NCBI RefSeq assembly: GCF_000009765.2
Contig: NC_003155.5
Span: 3,596,001 to 3,660,000 of the forward strand
Origin: Streptomyces avermitilis MA-4680 = NBRC 14893
GTDB taxonomy: Bacteria; Actinomycetota; Actinomycetes; Streptomycetales; Streptomycetaceae
Reading direction: 5' to 3'
DNA: 64,000 nt
The notes beneath the pieces are model-generated. The model did no database searches. It saw only the letters and a program-made list of their open reading frames with translations, and was not told the origin of the DNA. Numbering within the stretch: the first letter of the stretch is position 1; every line of letters begins with the position of its first letter. Both the position numbers and the translations under genes were made by a program. Below are positions 38,930 to 47,169 of the stretch, one piece after another.

Positions 38930-39895
38930 GTGAGCCAGGACAGGCACGACGGCTCCACCGCCGCTCTCGGCGGCCCCTCCCACGGCGGCCGGCTCCTGGC
39001 CGTCAGCGACATCCACGTACGCCACCGACAGAACCGGGACATCGTCCAGGACCTGCACCCGGGCTGTGCCGAGGACTGGCTCATCGTCGCCGGAGACGTG
39101 GCCGAGAGCGTGGCCGACATCACCTGGGCGCTCTCCCTGCTCCGGGACCGGTTCGCCAAGGTGATCTGGGCGCCCGGCAACCACGAGCTGTGGACCGCGC
39201 CCGGCGACCCCGACGAACTGCGCGGCGAGCGCAAGTACCGGCACCTGGTGGACCTCTGCCGCGCCCTGGGAGTCGTCACCCCAGAGGACCCCTACCCCGT
39301 CTGGCACGGCGCGGGCGGTCCCGTGGCCGTCGCACCGCTCTTCCTCCTCTACGACTACAGCTTCCTGCCCCCGGGAGCCTGGTCGAAGAGCCACGCGCTG
39401 CGCCTGGCCGACGACGCCGGCGTGATCTGCACCGACGAGTTCCTGCTCCACCCGGACCCCTACCCGAGCCGTGAGGCCTGGTGCCGGGCCAGGGTGAGGG
39501 CCACCCGGGCCAGGCTCGACGCCCTGCCGGACGACCTGCCCACCGTCCTGGTCAACCACTTCCCGCTGGTCCGGGAGCCCACCCGCGTCCTCCGGCACCC
39601 CGAGTTCGCCCTGTGGTGCGGCACCACGGCGACGGCGGACTGGCACCTCCGGTACCGGGCGGCCGCGGTCGTCCACGGGCATCTGCACATTCCCCGGACG
39701 ATCCGCTGCGACGACGTACCGCACCACGAGGTGTCCCTCGGCTACCCGCGGGAGTGGCAGCGGTACGGCCGGCGCCCGGACTGGCCGGTCCAGATCCTGA
39801 CACCGGCACCGGCACCGGCACCGGCACCCGTGCCCGTACCCGTACCGGCACCGCCGGGCCACCGGACCGCGTCACCCGCGGACCGACGGCCATGA
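38930..39895 (+). CDS. Calcineurin-like metallophosphoesterase
   Basis: A 321-residue cytoplasmic phosphoesterase with the full metal-binding set: SDIH (D27, H29), AGDVAE (D56), PGNHE (N84, H85), a later VNHFP His and the closing GHLH. GTG 38930 has AGGGGG 5 nt upstream. The stop overlaps the next start as ATGA (39892-39895), so it is translationally coupled to a phosphopantetheinyl transferase. From memory a similar pair exists elsewhere in Streptomyces (SCO6672/SCO6673). Such coupling suggests a role near phosphopantetheine metabolism, for example removing it from carrier proteins, but the substrate is unknown. The C-terminal tail is a run of Ala/Val-Pro pairs encoded by a 6-bp tandem repeat (39800-39855) and is probably dispensable. 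Confidence 0.85.
   Translation: MSQDRHDGSTAALGGPSHGGRLLAVSDIHVRHRQNRDIVQDLHPGCAEDWLIVAGDVAESVADITWALSLLRDRFAKVIWAPGNHELWTAPGDPDELRGERKYRHLVDLCRALGVVTPEDPYPVWHGAGGPVAVAPLFLLYDYSFLPPGAWSKSHALRLADDAGVICTDEFLLHPDPYPSREAWCRARVRATRARLDALPDDLPTVLVNHFPLVREPTRVLRHPEFALWCGTTATADWHLRYRAAAVVHGHLHIPRTIRCDDVPHHEVSLGYPREWQRYGRRPDWPVQILTPAPAPAPAPVPVPVPAPPGHRTASPADRRP
39800..39855 (+). repeat. 6-bp tandem repeat encoding an (AP)n/(VP)n tail
   Basis: About nine imperfect copies of CCGGCA/CCGTAC-type hexamers in frame at the end of the phosphoesterase gene. This is a likely length-variable microsatellite. Confidence 0.8.
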
Positions 39896-40674
39896 TCGAG
39901 CAGCTGCTGCCGCCGCGCGTGCGGGCGCACGAGGTCTTCGCCGACGTCCCGGTCTCCTCGCTGCACCCCCGGGAGGCCGCCCTCGTCCAGGACGCCGTGG
40001 AGAGCCGCCGCCGGGAGTTCGCGACCGGCCGGCACTGCGCACGCCGGGCACTGGCCTCGCTCGGCGTCCCGCCCGGCCCGCTGCTCGCCACCCCGAGGGG
40101 CGCACCCCGCTGGCCCGCCGGTGTGTGCGGAGCGATCACCCACTGCGCCGGGTACCGCGCCGCCGCCGTCGCCCGCGCCCCCGGCATCAGGGCCGTCGGC
40201 ATCGACGCGGAGCCCGACCGGCCGCTTCCGGAGGGAGTCCTGGAGGCCGTCGCGCTGCCCGCGGAGCAGTTCCAGGTCAAGGAGCACACGGCCCGGCACC
40301 CCGGTGTCGTCTGGGGAAAGCTGCTGTTCAGCGCGAAGGAGAGCGTCTACAAGGCGTGGTTCCCGGCGACCGGGCGGCCCCTGGGCTTCGAGGAGGCCCT
40401 GATCGACCTCGACCCCGTCAGCAGCACCTTCCGCGTACGGGTGCTCCCCACCGCCCTGCGCGCGGCCGAGCCGGAGCTGCGGGACCTTCACGGCCGCTGG
40501 CTCGTCCGGCACGGGATCATCGTCACGGCGGTCGTGGTGGACGGCCCCGGCCGGGACACACCGCACGCCCCGTCGCCGTACGACCGTACGAAGCACTCCG
40601 CGCCCACCGGCCGTTCCGCCGACCGGCCCGGCGGCCGGCCCACCGACCGCGCCACCGACCGCCCCACCGCATGA
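39892..40674 (+). CDS. Sfp/EntD-type 4'-phosphopantetheinyl transferase
   Basis: It transfers phosphopantetheine from CoA to the active serine of acyl carrier proteins and would activate the ACPs of the neighbouring synthases. The protein has 260 residues. It shows the EntD-subfamily pattern: a basic RRREFATGRHCARRAL segment (39-54), WPAG, THCAGYRAAAV, the Mg-binding GIDAEPD (D105, E107) and WGKLLFSAKESVYKAW (141-156, K149/E150). ATG 39892 overlaps the upstream stop, and its own stop overlaps the next start (ATGA at 40671-40674). The last 20 residues are a repetitive DRPGGRPTDRATDRPT tail. It could serve the whole cell and not only this cluster. Confidence 0.93.
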   Translation: MIEQLLPPRVRAHEVFADVPVSSLHPREAALVQDAVESRRREFATGRHCARRALASLGVPPGPLLATPRGAPRWPAGVCGAITHCAGYRAAAVARAPGIRAVGIDAEPDRPLPEGVLEAVALPAEQFQVKEHTARHPGVVWGKLLFSAKESVYKAWFPATGRPLGFEEALIDLDPVSSTFRVRVLPTALRAAEPELRDLHGRWLVRHGIIVTAVVVDGPGRDTPHAPSPYDRTKHSAPTGRSADRPGGRPTDRATDRPTA

Positions 40675-41804
40675 CCGGCTACAGCACCGCCGCGGACGCC
40701 AACGCACGGTTCCGGCAGCTGGTCGGCAGCGGCACCCGGGCCGTACCGGTCGTCTTCGACCTGCCGACGCGCGCCGGACTCGACTCCGACGCGCCGGCGG
40801 CGCGCGGACTGGTCGGCCGGCGCGGGGTGGCCGTCGACTCGATCGACGACATGCGGGTGCTCTTCGGCGGGCTCCGCCTGGACCGGGTCGTCCCGTCGCT
40901 GGCCGTCGACGCCCCGGCGGCCCCCCTCCTCGTCCTCTACCAGCTGGTCGCCGAGGAGCACGGGGCACCGGCCCAGCGGCTGGCGGGGGCGGTCCGGGGC
41001 GACGTCTTCAAGGAGTTCCTCGCCCGCGGGCCCGGCGTCTTCCCGCTGCGGCCGTCCCTCCGTCTTGCCATGAACGTGTTCGCCTACTGCCAGGCCGAGC
41101 TGCCGCGCTGGCAGTGCCTGTCCGTGTGCGGCCACCATCTGGCCGGGACCGGCGCGGACCCGGCGCTGGAGGTCGCCTTCACCGTCGCCGGCGGCATCGA
41201 GTACCTGCGCGCGGCCGTGACGGCGGGCCTGGACGTGCGGACCGTCGCACCGCGCCTGACGCTCTGCCTCGTCGGCGGCACCACCGGCCGCGAGAACCGG
41301 GCCAAGCTACGGGCGACGCGCCGGGTGTGGACCAGGACGGCGAACGAGCGCTTCGGTTCGGGCCGGACCGCACCGCGCCTGTACGTCCGGACCCCCCGGG
41401 ACGGCTTGGCCACCCTGGCGTGCACGGAGGACATCGAGGCCGGGGCGACCGCTCTGGTGGACCGGATCGAACGGCTCGGCGGGACGCTCACGGTCCTCGA
41501 ACACGGCCTGGCCGGCCAACTGCTCGGCCGGCCCCACGGCGACCGGCCCGCCACGCCCCGGCCGCACCCGCCGCACCAGGACTCCCTCGACCTCCAGGCC
41601 CGGCAGACGGAGCGGCTGGCCAAGCTGCGCGCGTGGCGCGTCCAGCCCGCCGTCGACGAGGCCCTGCTACGGCTGCGGAAGGCCGCACAGGGCGACGACA
41701 ACGTTCTCTACCCCATGCGGGAGGCGCTGGCGGCCAGGGCCACGGTGGGCGAGGTCTGCGACGCCCTGCGCTCGACGTGGGGGACGGGCCCCAGCGCCAC
41801 CTGA
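40671..41804 (+). CDS. Truncated methylmalonyl-CoA mutase-like protein
   Basis: Residues 2-250 clearly match the TIM-barrel substrate domain of the B12-dependent methylmalonyl-CoA mutase family (GYSTAADANARFRQL, FDLPTRAGLDSD, VAVDSIDDMRVLF, FPLRPSLRLAMNVFAYC, SVCGHHLAGTG). Three parts are missing: the N-terminal strand with the substrate-binding Tyr, about 80-100 residues of the barrel normally rich in QTAGxSLTAQ and GGTQSLHTN sequence, and the whole C-terminal cobalamin-binding domain. At 377 residues it is too short to be a standard mutase, yet it is an intact frame translationally coupled (ATGA) to the phosphopantetheinyl transferase. It may be a decaying gene, or a repurposed CoA-binding or partner protein linked to extender-unit supply. 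No function is assigned. Confidence 0.7.
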   Translation: MTGYSTAADANARFRQLVGSGTRAVPVVFDLPTRAGLDSDAPAARGLVGRRGVAVDSIDDMRVLFGGLRLDRVVPSLAVDAPAAPLLVLYQLVAEEHGAPAQRLAGAVRGDVFKEFLARGPGVFPLRPSLRLAMNVFAYCQAELPRWQCLSVCGHHLAGTGADPALEVAFTVAGGIEYLRAAVTAGLDVRTVAPRLTLCLVGGTTGRENRAKLRATRRVWTRTANERFGSGRTAPRLYVRTPRDGLATLACTEDIEAGATALVDRIERLGGTLTVLEHGLAGQLLGRPHGDRPATPRPHPPHQDSLDLQARQTERLAKLRAWRVQPAVDEALLRLRKAAQGDDNVLYPMREALAARATVGEVCDALRSTWGTGPSAT

Positions 41805-41823
41805 CTCCGACGCGGGCTCCTCA

Positions 41824-41903
41824 AGGGCCGCACGCCCCTCGGAGTCCGCAAGCCCGCCTCCGCAGAGGCCGCACGCCCCGCAGGAGCCGCACGCCCCTCT
41901 CGG
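41824..41903. repeat. Imperfect intergenic repeats between convergent genes
   Basis: GCCGCACGCCCC occurs three times (41827, 41868, 41886) between the stops of the mutase-like and rfe-like genes. No clear terminator hairpin was recognised. Confidence 0.5.
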
Positions 41904-41911
41904 GCCGCCCC

Positions 41912-43336
41912 TCACTTACGTCCCGTACCGCCCGACAGGCCGTGCGCCCGCTCGCGCTCGTGGGTCCGCTCGTGCGCCCGCTCGCGCTCGTGGGTCCGTG
42001 GGCTCGACGACAGCTCGGACAGCGCGGTGCTGCCGTGCAGCCCGAGGGCGCTCGGCTCGCGCGCCTCGGCGGCAGCGGCAGGCGCCGTCGCCGCACGGTC
42101 GCCGTGATCGCCGTCGACGGAAGCCTGAAGGCCGTCGAGGGCCGGCGCGGAGCCCGTCCTCGCCGCCCTCCGGCGCCGGTAGCGCGGCGGCACGACGTGC
42201 TCGGCCCAGCGCGGGGCGCGCGGCGTGAACCGCGGCAGCAGGAGCAGACCGAGCCCGAGGGCGCTGAGCGCGGCGATGCCCAGCACGATCCACATGGACG
42301 CCGAGTTGACGGAGTAGGCGAGCGCCCCGAAGGCGATCAGCGCCGACCAGAAGTACATGATCAGCACCGCGCGGCTGTGCGAGTGGCCGATTTCCAGCAG
42401 CCGGTGGTGCAGATGCCCGCGGTCCGCCGCGAACGGCGACTGACCGCGCCAGGTGCGCCGCACGATCGCCGACACCAGGTCGGCGGCCGGCACCGCGATG
42501 ATCGTCAGCGGCAGCAGCAGCGGGATGTAGACGGGGACGGTCTGGTGGACCGTGTTGCGCTCGGAACCGGAGAACAGGTTCATCGCGTCGGGGTCGATCT
42601 GCCCGGTGATCGAGATGGCGCCCGCGGCGAGCACGAGCCCGATCAGCATCGAGCCCGAGTCACCCATGAAGATCCGCGCGGGATGCATGTTGTGCGGCAG
42701 GAAACCGAGGCACATGCCCATCAGGATCGCCGCGAAGAGGGTCGCCGGGGCGGCGGCCTCCAGTCCGTAGCCGTACCAGATCCGGTAGGCGTACATGAAG
42801 AACGCGGCGGACGCGATGCACACCATGCCGGCGGCGAGGCCGTCGAGCCCGTCGACGAAGTTCACGGCGTTGATGGTGATCACGACGAGCGCCACCGTCA
42901 GCAGGGTGCCCTGCCACTGGGTCAGGGCGAACAGCCCGAAGCCCGGGATGGGCAGCCACAGGATCGTCAGACCCTGCATGACCATGACGCCGGCGGCGAT
43001 CATCTGGCCGCCCAGCTTGATCAGGGCGTCGATCTCGAACTTGTCGTCCAGGACGCCGATCAGCCAGATCAGCGCCGCTCCGGAGAGCAGCGCCCGGGGC
43101 TCGTTCGAGTCGGCGAAGACCTCGTTGAGGTTCTCCAGGTGGTCGGCGACCAGCAGACCGGCGCACAGACCGAAGAACATCGCGATCCCGCCGAGCCGGG
43201 GCGTGGGTTCCCGGTGCACGTCGCGCGCCCGGATTTCCGGCATGGCTCCGGCCACGATCGCGAACTTCCGTACCGGCCCTGTCAGCAGATACGTCACCGC
43301 GGCCGTGATGCAGAGCGTCAGCAGGTATTCACGCAC
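41912..43336 (-). CDS. rfe: MraY/WecA-family undecaprenyl-phosphate sugar-1-phosphate transferase
   Basis: A polytopic membrane enzyme (474 residues, about ten membrane segments) that transfers a sugar-1-phosphate, probably GlcNAc-1-P, to a polyprenyl phosphate for envelope glycopolymer synthesis. Family motifs seen are LIGVLDDKFEIDAL, NAVNFVDGLDGLAAG, RIFMGDSGSMLIGL and DRGHLHHRLLEIGHS. The soluble C-terminal tail is species-variable and ends in a duplicated THERERAHER unit encoded by two 30-bp repeats (41941-42000). GTG 43336 is chosen because GGGGAAG precedes it; a GTG four codons upstream is possible. From memory the S. coelicolor counterpart (SCO5365) sits beside the ATP synthase operon; here the polyketide region lies on that side. 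Confidence 0.9.
   Translation of the reverse strand: MREYLLTLCITAAVTYLLTGPVRKFAIVAGAMPEIRARDVHREPTPRLGGIAMFFGLCAGLLVADHLENLNEVFADSNEPRALLSGAALIWLIGVLDDKFEIDALIKLGGQMIAAGVMVMQGLTILWLPIPGFGLFALTQWQGTLLTVALVVITINAVNFVDGLDGLAAGMVCIASAAFFMYAYRIWYGYGLEAAAPATLFAAILMGMCLGFLPHNMHPARIFMGDSGSMLIGLVLAAGAISITGQIDPDAMNLFSGSERNTVHQTVPVYIPLLLPLTIIAVPAADLVSAIVRRTWRGQSPFAADRGHLHHRLLEIGHSHSRAVLIMYFWSALIAFGALAYSVNSASMWIVLGIAALSALGLGLLLLPRFTPRAPRWAEHVVPPRYRRRRAARTGSAPALDGLQASVDGDHGDRAATAPAAAAEAREPSALGLHGSTALSELSSSPRTHERERAHERTHERERAHGLSGGTGRK
41941..42000 (-). repeat. Two 30-bp tandem repeats in the rfe-like gene
   Basis: Two copies of a 30-bp unit, nearly identical, encode THERERAHER twice near the C-terminus. 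The repeat keeps frame. Confidence 0.85.
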
Positions 43337-43463
43337 AGGCTTCCCCACAGGTCTCGCTGGCCATCCTCAGCCCCACACCCTAGCTTCGCGTGCATATGGT
43401 TGAGGACTTCCGGGTAGCGACGATGGTTGCACGAGTGGCTGTGTACCAGGTCCCGTCCACCGT

Positions 43464-44735
43464 TCACCGGCCGGGATACGGCGGAAATCCACCAGCCAGC
43501 TCCCGCACTTCTTCACGTGCCGTCTTGCTGTCGGTCTCGTCCCGCAGCACGCCCGCGAACAGCTTGGCGACGCGGGCCATCTCGGTCTCGCCCATCCCCT
43601 GGGTGGTCAGCGCGGCCGTGCCGAGGCGCAGACCGCGGGCGTCGCCGTGAGGAAGGGCACAGGTGTCGAGGACCATGCCCGCGGCGGCCAACCGGCCGCG
43701 GGCGGTGCGGCCCTCCACGCCGAGCGGCGCGGGATCGACGGTCAGCAGGTGGGTGTCCGTGCCGCCGGTGGTGATCGCGAGCCCCTCGGCGGCCAGCCTC
43801 TCGGCGAGCACGCGCGCGTTGGCGACCACCTGACGGGCGTACGCGGCGAAAGCCGGGGTCGCCGCCTCGCCGAACGCGACGGCCTTGGCGGCGATGGTGT
43901 GCATCTGCGCGCCGCCCTGCGTGAACGGGAAGACGGCCCGGTCGATGCGCTCGGCCAGTTCACCGCCGCAGAGGATCATGCCGCCGCGGGGGCCGCGCAG
44001 CACCTTGTGGGTGGTGGCGCAGACGACATCGGCGTACGGCACCGGATTGGGCGCCGCTCCCCCGGCGACGAGCCCGATGGGGTGGGCGGCGTCGGCGATG
44101 AGATGGGCGCCCACCTCATCGGCGATCTCGCGGAACGCCGCGTAGTCGATGTGCCGGGGATAGGAGATGGATCCGCAGACGATGGCCTTCGGGCGGTGCG
44201 ACCGTGCGAGGGTGCGCACCTGCTCGTAGTCGATGAGCCCGGTCTCGGCGTCCACCCCGTAGCCGACGAAGTCGAACCAGCGGCCGGAGAAGTTGGCGGG
44301 CGAGCCGTGCGTGAGATGGCCGCCGAACGGCAGGCCCATCGCGAGGACGGTGTCCCCGGGCCGCAGCAGCGCGGCGTACGCGGCGAGCACCGCGGACGAG
44401 CCGGAGTGCGACTGCACATTGGCGTGCGCGGCGCCGAACAGGGCCGTCGCCCGGTCGACGGCCAGGCGCTCGGCGACATCGACGAACTCGCAGCCGCCGT
44501 GGTACCGGGCACCGGGGTACCCCTCGGCGTACTTGTTGGCGAGCGGTGAGCCGAGGGCGGCGAGCACGGCCGGCGAGGTGAAGTTCTCGGCGGCGATCAG
44601 CTGCAACGTGGTCGACTGCCGGTCGAGCTCCCCGATGAGGATCTCGGCCAGCTCGGGATCCTGCCGACGAAGGGCCTCGAAGTCGGCCCCGGCGACGGCG
44701 GGCCGTACGGCTTCCGGTACATGCGTGACCGACAT
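43464..44735 (-). CDS. glyA: Serine hydroxymethyltransferase
   Basis: A PLP enzyme interconverting serine and glycine with tetrahydrofolate (423 residues, normal length). PLP-lysine K244 lies in ATTHKVLRGPRGGMI; the substrate region includes LIAAENFTSPAV and NKYAEGYPGARYHGGCE. The helix before the lysine reads DAAHPIGLVAGGAAPNP, not the more common MAHIAGLVA form. ATG 44735 has GGAG 6 nt upstream; a longer frame to 44774 is less likely. It sits between the rfe-like gene and the phosphatase-like gene in the conserved Streptomyces order. Confidence 0.93.
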   Translation of the reverse strand: MSVTHVPEAVRPAVAGADFEALRRQDPELAEILIGELDRQSTTLQLIAAENFTSPAVLAALGSPLANKYAEGYPGARYHGGCEFVDVAERLAVDRATALFGAAHANVQSHSGSSAVLAAYAALLRPGDTVLAMGLPFGGHLTHGSPANFSGRWFDFVGYGVDAETGLIDYEQVRTLARSHRPKAIVCGSISYPRHIDYAAFREIADEVGAHLIADAAHPIGLVAGGAAPNPVPYADVVCATTHKVLRGPRGGMILCGGELAERIDRAVFPFTQGGAQMHTIAAKAVAFGEAATPAFAAYARQVVANARVLAERLAAEGLAITTGGTDTHLLTVDPAPLGVEGRTARGRLAAAGMVLDTCALPHGDARGLRLGTAALTTQGMGETEMARVAKLFAGVLRDETDSKTAREEVRELAGGFPPYPGR

Positions 44736-44879
44736 GGTGGGCTCCGGGCCTGAGCGGGGGTGAGCTACGTCCAATGTAGGCCCGGGGTGTGGGGTACGCC
44801 CGGTGTCTCACCCGCACGGGCGCACCCGACGGACGCGGGCGCACCCGAAAGAACCGGGCCGCCCCCGCGCACGCTCCCG

Positions 44880-45545
44880 TCACATCCGCGCGGGCACCCC
44901 CGTCAGCGCCGTCACCACCGGATCCAGCGCCTGATGTATCTCGTCCCCCACCGACCGGAAAAACGGCAACGGCGCACCGTACGGGTCATACACCTCGTCC
45001 GCCTCCGCCGTCGGCGCCAGCAACCACCCCCGCAACGCCGCCGCGGCCCGCACCAACGCCCGCGCGCGCTCCACCACACCGTCCTCCAGCGGAGGCAGCG
45101 TCGCCGGATCGATCGCCCGGACCAGGCGGGTGAACTCCTTCAGGGTGAAGGTGCGCAGGCCCGCCGAGTGGCCCATGGAGATGACCTGGGCGCGGTGGTC
45201 GCGGGTCGCCGTCAGGACCAGGTCGGCCCTGATGACGTGGTCGTCGAGGAGTTCGCGGCCCACGAAGCCGGAGGCGTCCGCGCCGAAGTCCGCGAGGACC
45301 GCCTCCGCGTTGGCCTCCATGGGCGCGCCCTCGTGGCCCCAGGTCCCCGCGCTCTCCACGATCAGCCCGCCCCACAGGGGGTCCCCGAGCCGGTCCGCCA
45401 GGGCATGACGGGTCAGCCGCTCGGTGATCGGCGAGCGGCACACGTTGCCGGTGCTGACGTGGAGGATGCGGAAGGAACCCCCAGAGAACCCATCGGCCCC
45501 TGTGATTCCCGTGCCTATGCCACGCCCCGCGTCAGGGGCTGTCAA
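44880..45545 (-). CDS. Low-molecular-weight protein tyrosine phosphatase-like protein lacking the catalytic Cys
   Basis: A 221-residue protein with the low-molecular-weight phosphatase fold. The P-loop reads HVSTGNVCRSPITE, so the nucleophile of the CX5R motif is Ser31; Arg37 is kept and the only nearby Cys is residue 36. The DPYG acid motif is present near the C-terminus. Unless C36 substitutes, it should bind but not hydrolyse phosphotyrosine. The proposed start is TTG 45545, overlapping the stop of the upstream sua5 gene (TGA 45544-45542), which implies translational coupling. A later start inside the variable first 20 residues cannot be excluded. Confidence 0.82.
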   Translation of the reverse strand: MTAPDAGRGIGTGITGADGFSGGSFRILHVSTGNVCRSPITERLTRHALADRLGDPLWGGLIVESAGTWGHEGAPMEANAEAVLADFGADASGFVGRELLDDHVIRADLVLTATRDHRAQVISMGHSAGLRTFTLKEFTRLVRAIDPATLPPLEDGVVERARALVRAAAALRGWLLAPTAEADEVYDPYGAPLPFFRSVGDEIHQALDPVVTALTGVPARM

Positions 45546-46189
45546 TTCGCCACCTCGAGGTCGGGTACGACCTTGCGCAGCTCCTCCGCCGACAGGGCCC
45601 CCTCGCGCAGCAGCAGCGGAATCTTGCCGCTCACGTCGACGATCGAGGAGGGAACGATGCCGGGGGTCGGGCCGCCGTCGAGGTAGACGGAGATGGAGTC
45701 GCCGAGCATCTCCTGCGCGGCGTCACAGTCCTCCGGCGCGGGGTGGCCCGTGAGGTTCGCGGAGGAGACCGCCATCGGGCCGACCTCCGACAGCAGTTCG
45801 AGCGCGACGGGGTGCAGCGGCATGCGCACGGCAACCGTGCCACGGGTGTCCCCCAGATCCCACTGGAGGGACGGCTGGTGCTTGGCGACGAGCGTGAGCG
45901 CGCCCGGCCAGAAGGCGTCGACCAGCTCCCAGGCCATCTCGGAGAAGTCCGTGACGAGCCCGTGCAGCGTGTTCGGGGAGCCGATGAGGACGGGGGTGGG
46001 CATGTTGCGGCCCCGGCCCTTGGACTGGAGGAGGTCGGCGACGGCCTCCGACGAGAACGCGTCGGCGCCCACGCCGTACACCGTGTCCGTCGGGAGCACC
46101 ACGAGCTCGCCACGGCGGACGGCGGACGCGGCCTCGCGCAGACCGGTCGCGCGGTCGGTCGCGTCGTTGGTGTCGTATCGCCGAGCCAT
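45542..46189 (-). CDS. sua5: L-threonylcarbamoyladenylate synthase (Sua5/YrdC/YwlC)
   Basis: It makes threonylcarbamoyl-AMP from threonine, bicarbonate and ATP, the first step of the t6A modification at position 37 of ANN-decoding tRNAs. The 215-residue YrdC domain has VLPTDTVYGVGADAF, the SKGRGRNMPTPVLIG segment (the KxR nucleotide-binding loop), WPGALTLV, VAVRMPLHPVAL and the SSANLTGHPAP loop. ATG 46189 follows a 52-bp gap after prmC. It lies in the conserved prfA-prmC-sua5 translation-factor order. Confidence 0.92.
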   Translation of the reverse strand: MARRYDTNDATDRATGLREAASAVRRGELVVLPTDTVYGVGADAFSSEAVADLLQSKGRGRNMPTPVLIGSPNTLHGLVTDFSEMAWELVDAFWPGALTLVAKHQPSLQWDLGDTRGTVAVRMPLHPVALELLSEVGPMAVSSANLTGHPAPEDCDAAQEMLGDSISVYLDGGPTPGIVPSSIVDVSGKIPLLLREGALSAEELRKVVPDLEVAN

Positions 46190-46241
46190 TAGCGGGCCTC
46201 CTCGTACACGTACTGCCGGCTTGAAGAAACGTCGGGCGTGC

Positions 46242-47123
46242 TCACGGCATCGCCCTGCGGGCCGTCGCGAAGCGCGGCCGGTTGTTGAGGTCCGGGTGGT
46301 CGGCCGCGTCGGCCCAGCCCCGCTCCTCGGTGAAGATCCACGGCACCTGGCCGCCCTGCGTGTCGGCGTGCTCGATGACGACGACGCCGCCGGGCCGCAG
46401 CAGTCGGTGCGCGGTGCGCTCGATGCCGCGGATGAGGTCGAGCCCGTCCTCTCCGGAGAACAGGGCGAGTTCGGGATCGTGGTCCCGCGCCTCGGGGGCG
46501 ACGTACTCCCATTCGGTGAGCGGGATGTACGGCGGGTTGGAGATGACGAGGTCGACCTGGCCGTCGAGGTCGGGGAAGGCCTCCAGGGCGTCTCCCTGGC
46601 GCAGGTCGACCCTGGACCCCTCGACGTTCTTGCGGGTCCACCGGAGGGCGTCCTCGGACAGCTCCACGGCGTGCACGCGGGAGCGCGGCACCTCCTGCGC
46701 GAGGGCGAGCGCGATGGCGCCGGAGCCCGTACACAGGTCGACGATCAGCGGCTCGACGACATCCATGGCGCGTACGGCGTCTATGGCCCAGCCGACGACG
46801 GATTCGGTCTCCGGGCGTGGGACGAACACCCCCGGCCCCACCTGGAGTTCGAGGTAGCGGAAGTAGGCCAGCCCGGTGATGTGCTGGAGCGGCTCGCGGG
46901 CCTCGCGGCGCGCGATCATCTCCCAGTAGCGGGCGTCGAAGTCCGCGTCCTTGACGAGGTGCAGCTGGCCCCGCTTGACGCCGTGCACGAAGGCGGCGAG
47001 CTCCTCCGCGTCATTGCGCGGAGAGGGCACGCCGGCGTCGGCCAGCCGCTGGGTGGCCTGGGCCACTTCCGCGAGCAGCACGCTGCGGGGGTTTGGGGGT
47101 CGACCCCCAAAATGTTGCTGCAC
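46242..47123 (-). CDS. prmC: Release factor glutamine methyltransferase
   Basis: It methylates the GGQ glutamine of release factors using S-adenosylmethionine; its substrate RF1 is encoded just upstream by prfA. Of 293 residues, the SAM-binding motif VDLCTGSGAIALALA is near 148-162 and the catalytic NPPYIPLTEWEY near 197-208. The GTG 47123 start has an excellent GGAGGACCAGC leader. Codons 6-12 contain a perfect 20-bp palindrome (47094-47113), so residues HFGGRPPN are an extra N-terminal piece not typical of the family. GTG at codon 15 (VLLAEVAQ) may be the ancestral start. Confidence 0.92.
   Translation of the reverse strand: MQQHFGGRPPNPRSVLLAEVAQATQRLADAGVPSPRNDAEELAAFVHGVKRGQLHLVKDADFDARYWEMIARREAREPLQHITGLAYFRYLELQVGPGVFVPRPETESVVGWAIDAVRAMDVVEPLIVDLCTGSGAIALALAQEVPRSRVHAVELSEDALRWTRKNVEGSRVDLRQGDALEAFPDLDGQVDLVISNPPYIPLTEWEYVAPEARDHDPELALFSGEDGLDLIRGIERTAHRLLRPGGVVVIEHADTQGGQVPWIFTEERGWADAADHPDLNNRPRFATARRAMP
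47094..47113. repeat. Perfect 20-bp palindrome inside the prmC start region
   Basis: TTTGGGGGTC and its exact reverse complement abut at 47103/47104, directly behind the prmC start codon. In mRNA this folds into a very stable GC hairpin a few codons after initiation. Confidence 0.9.
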
Positions 47124-47169
47124 GCTGGTCCTCCGGGGCTGAGCTGTTGTCGTGTGCTGGGTACCGCTG

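Noticed and set aside
41824..42000. Possible CRISPR array
   Set aside because: Repeats are irregular in spacing and partly in frame within a gene; no spacers and no cas genes.
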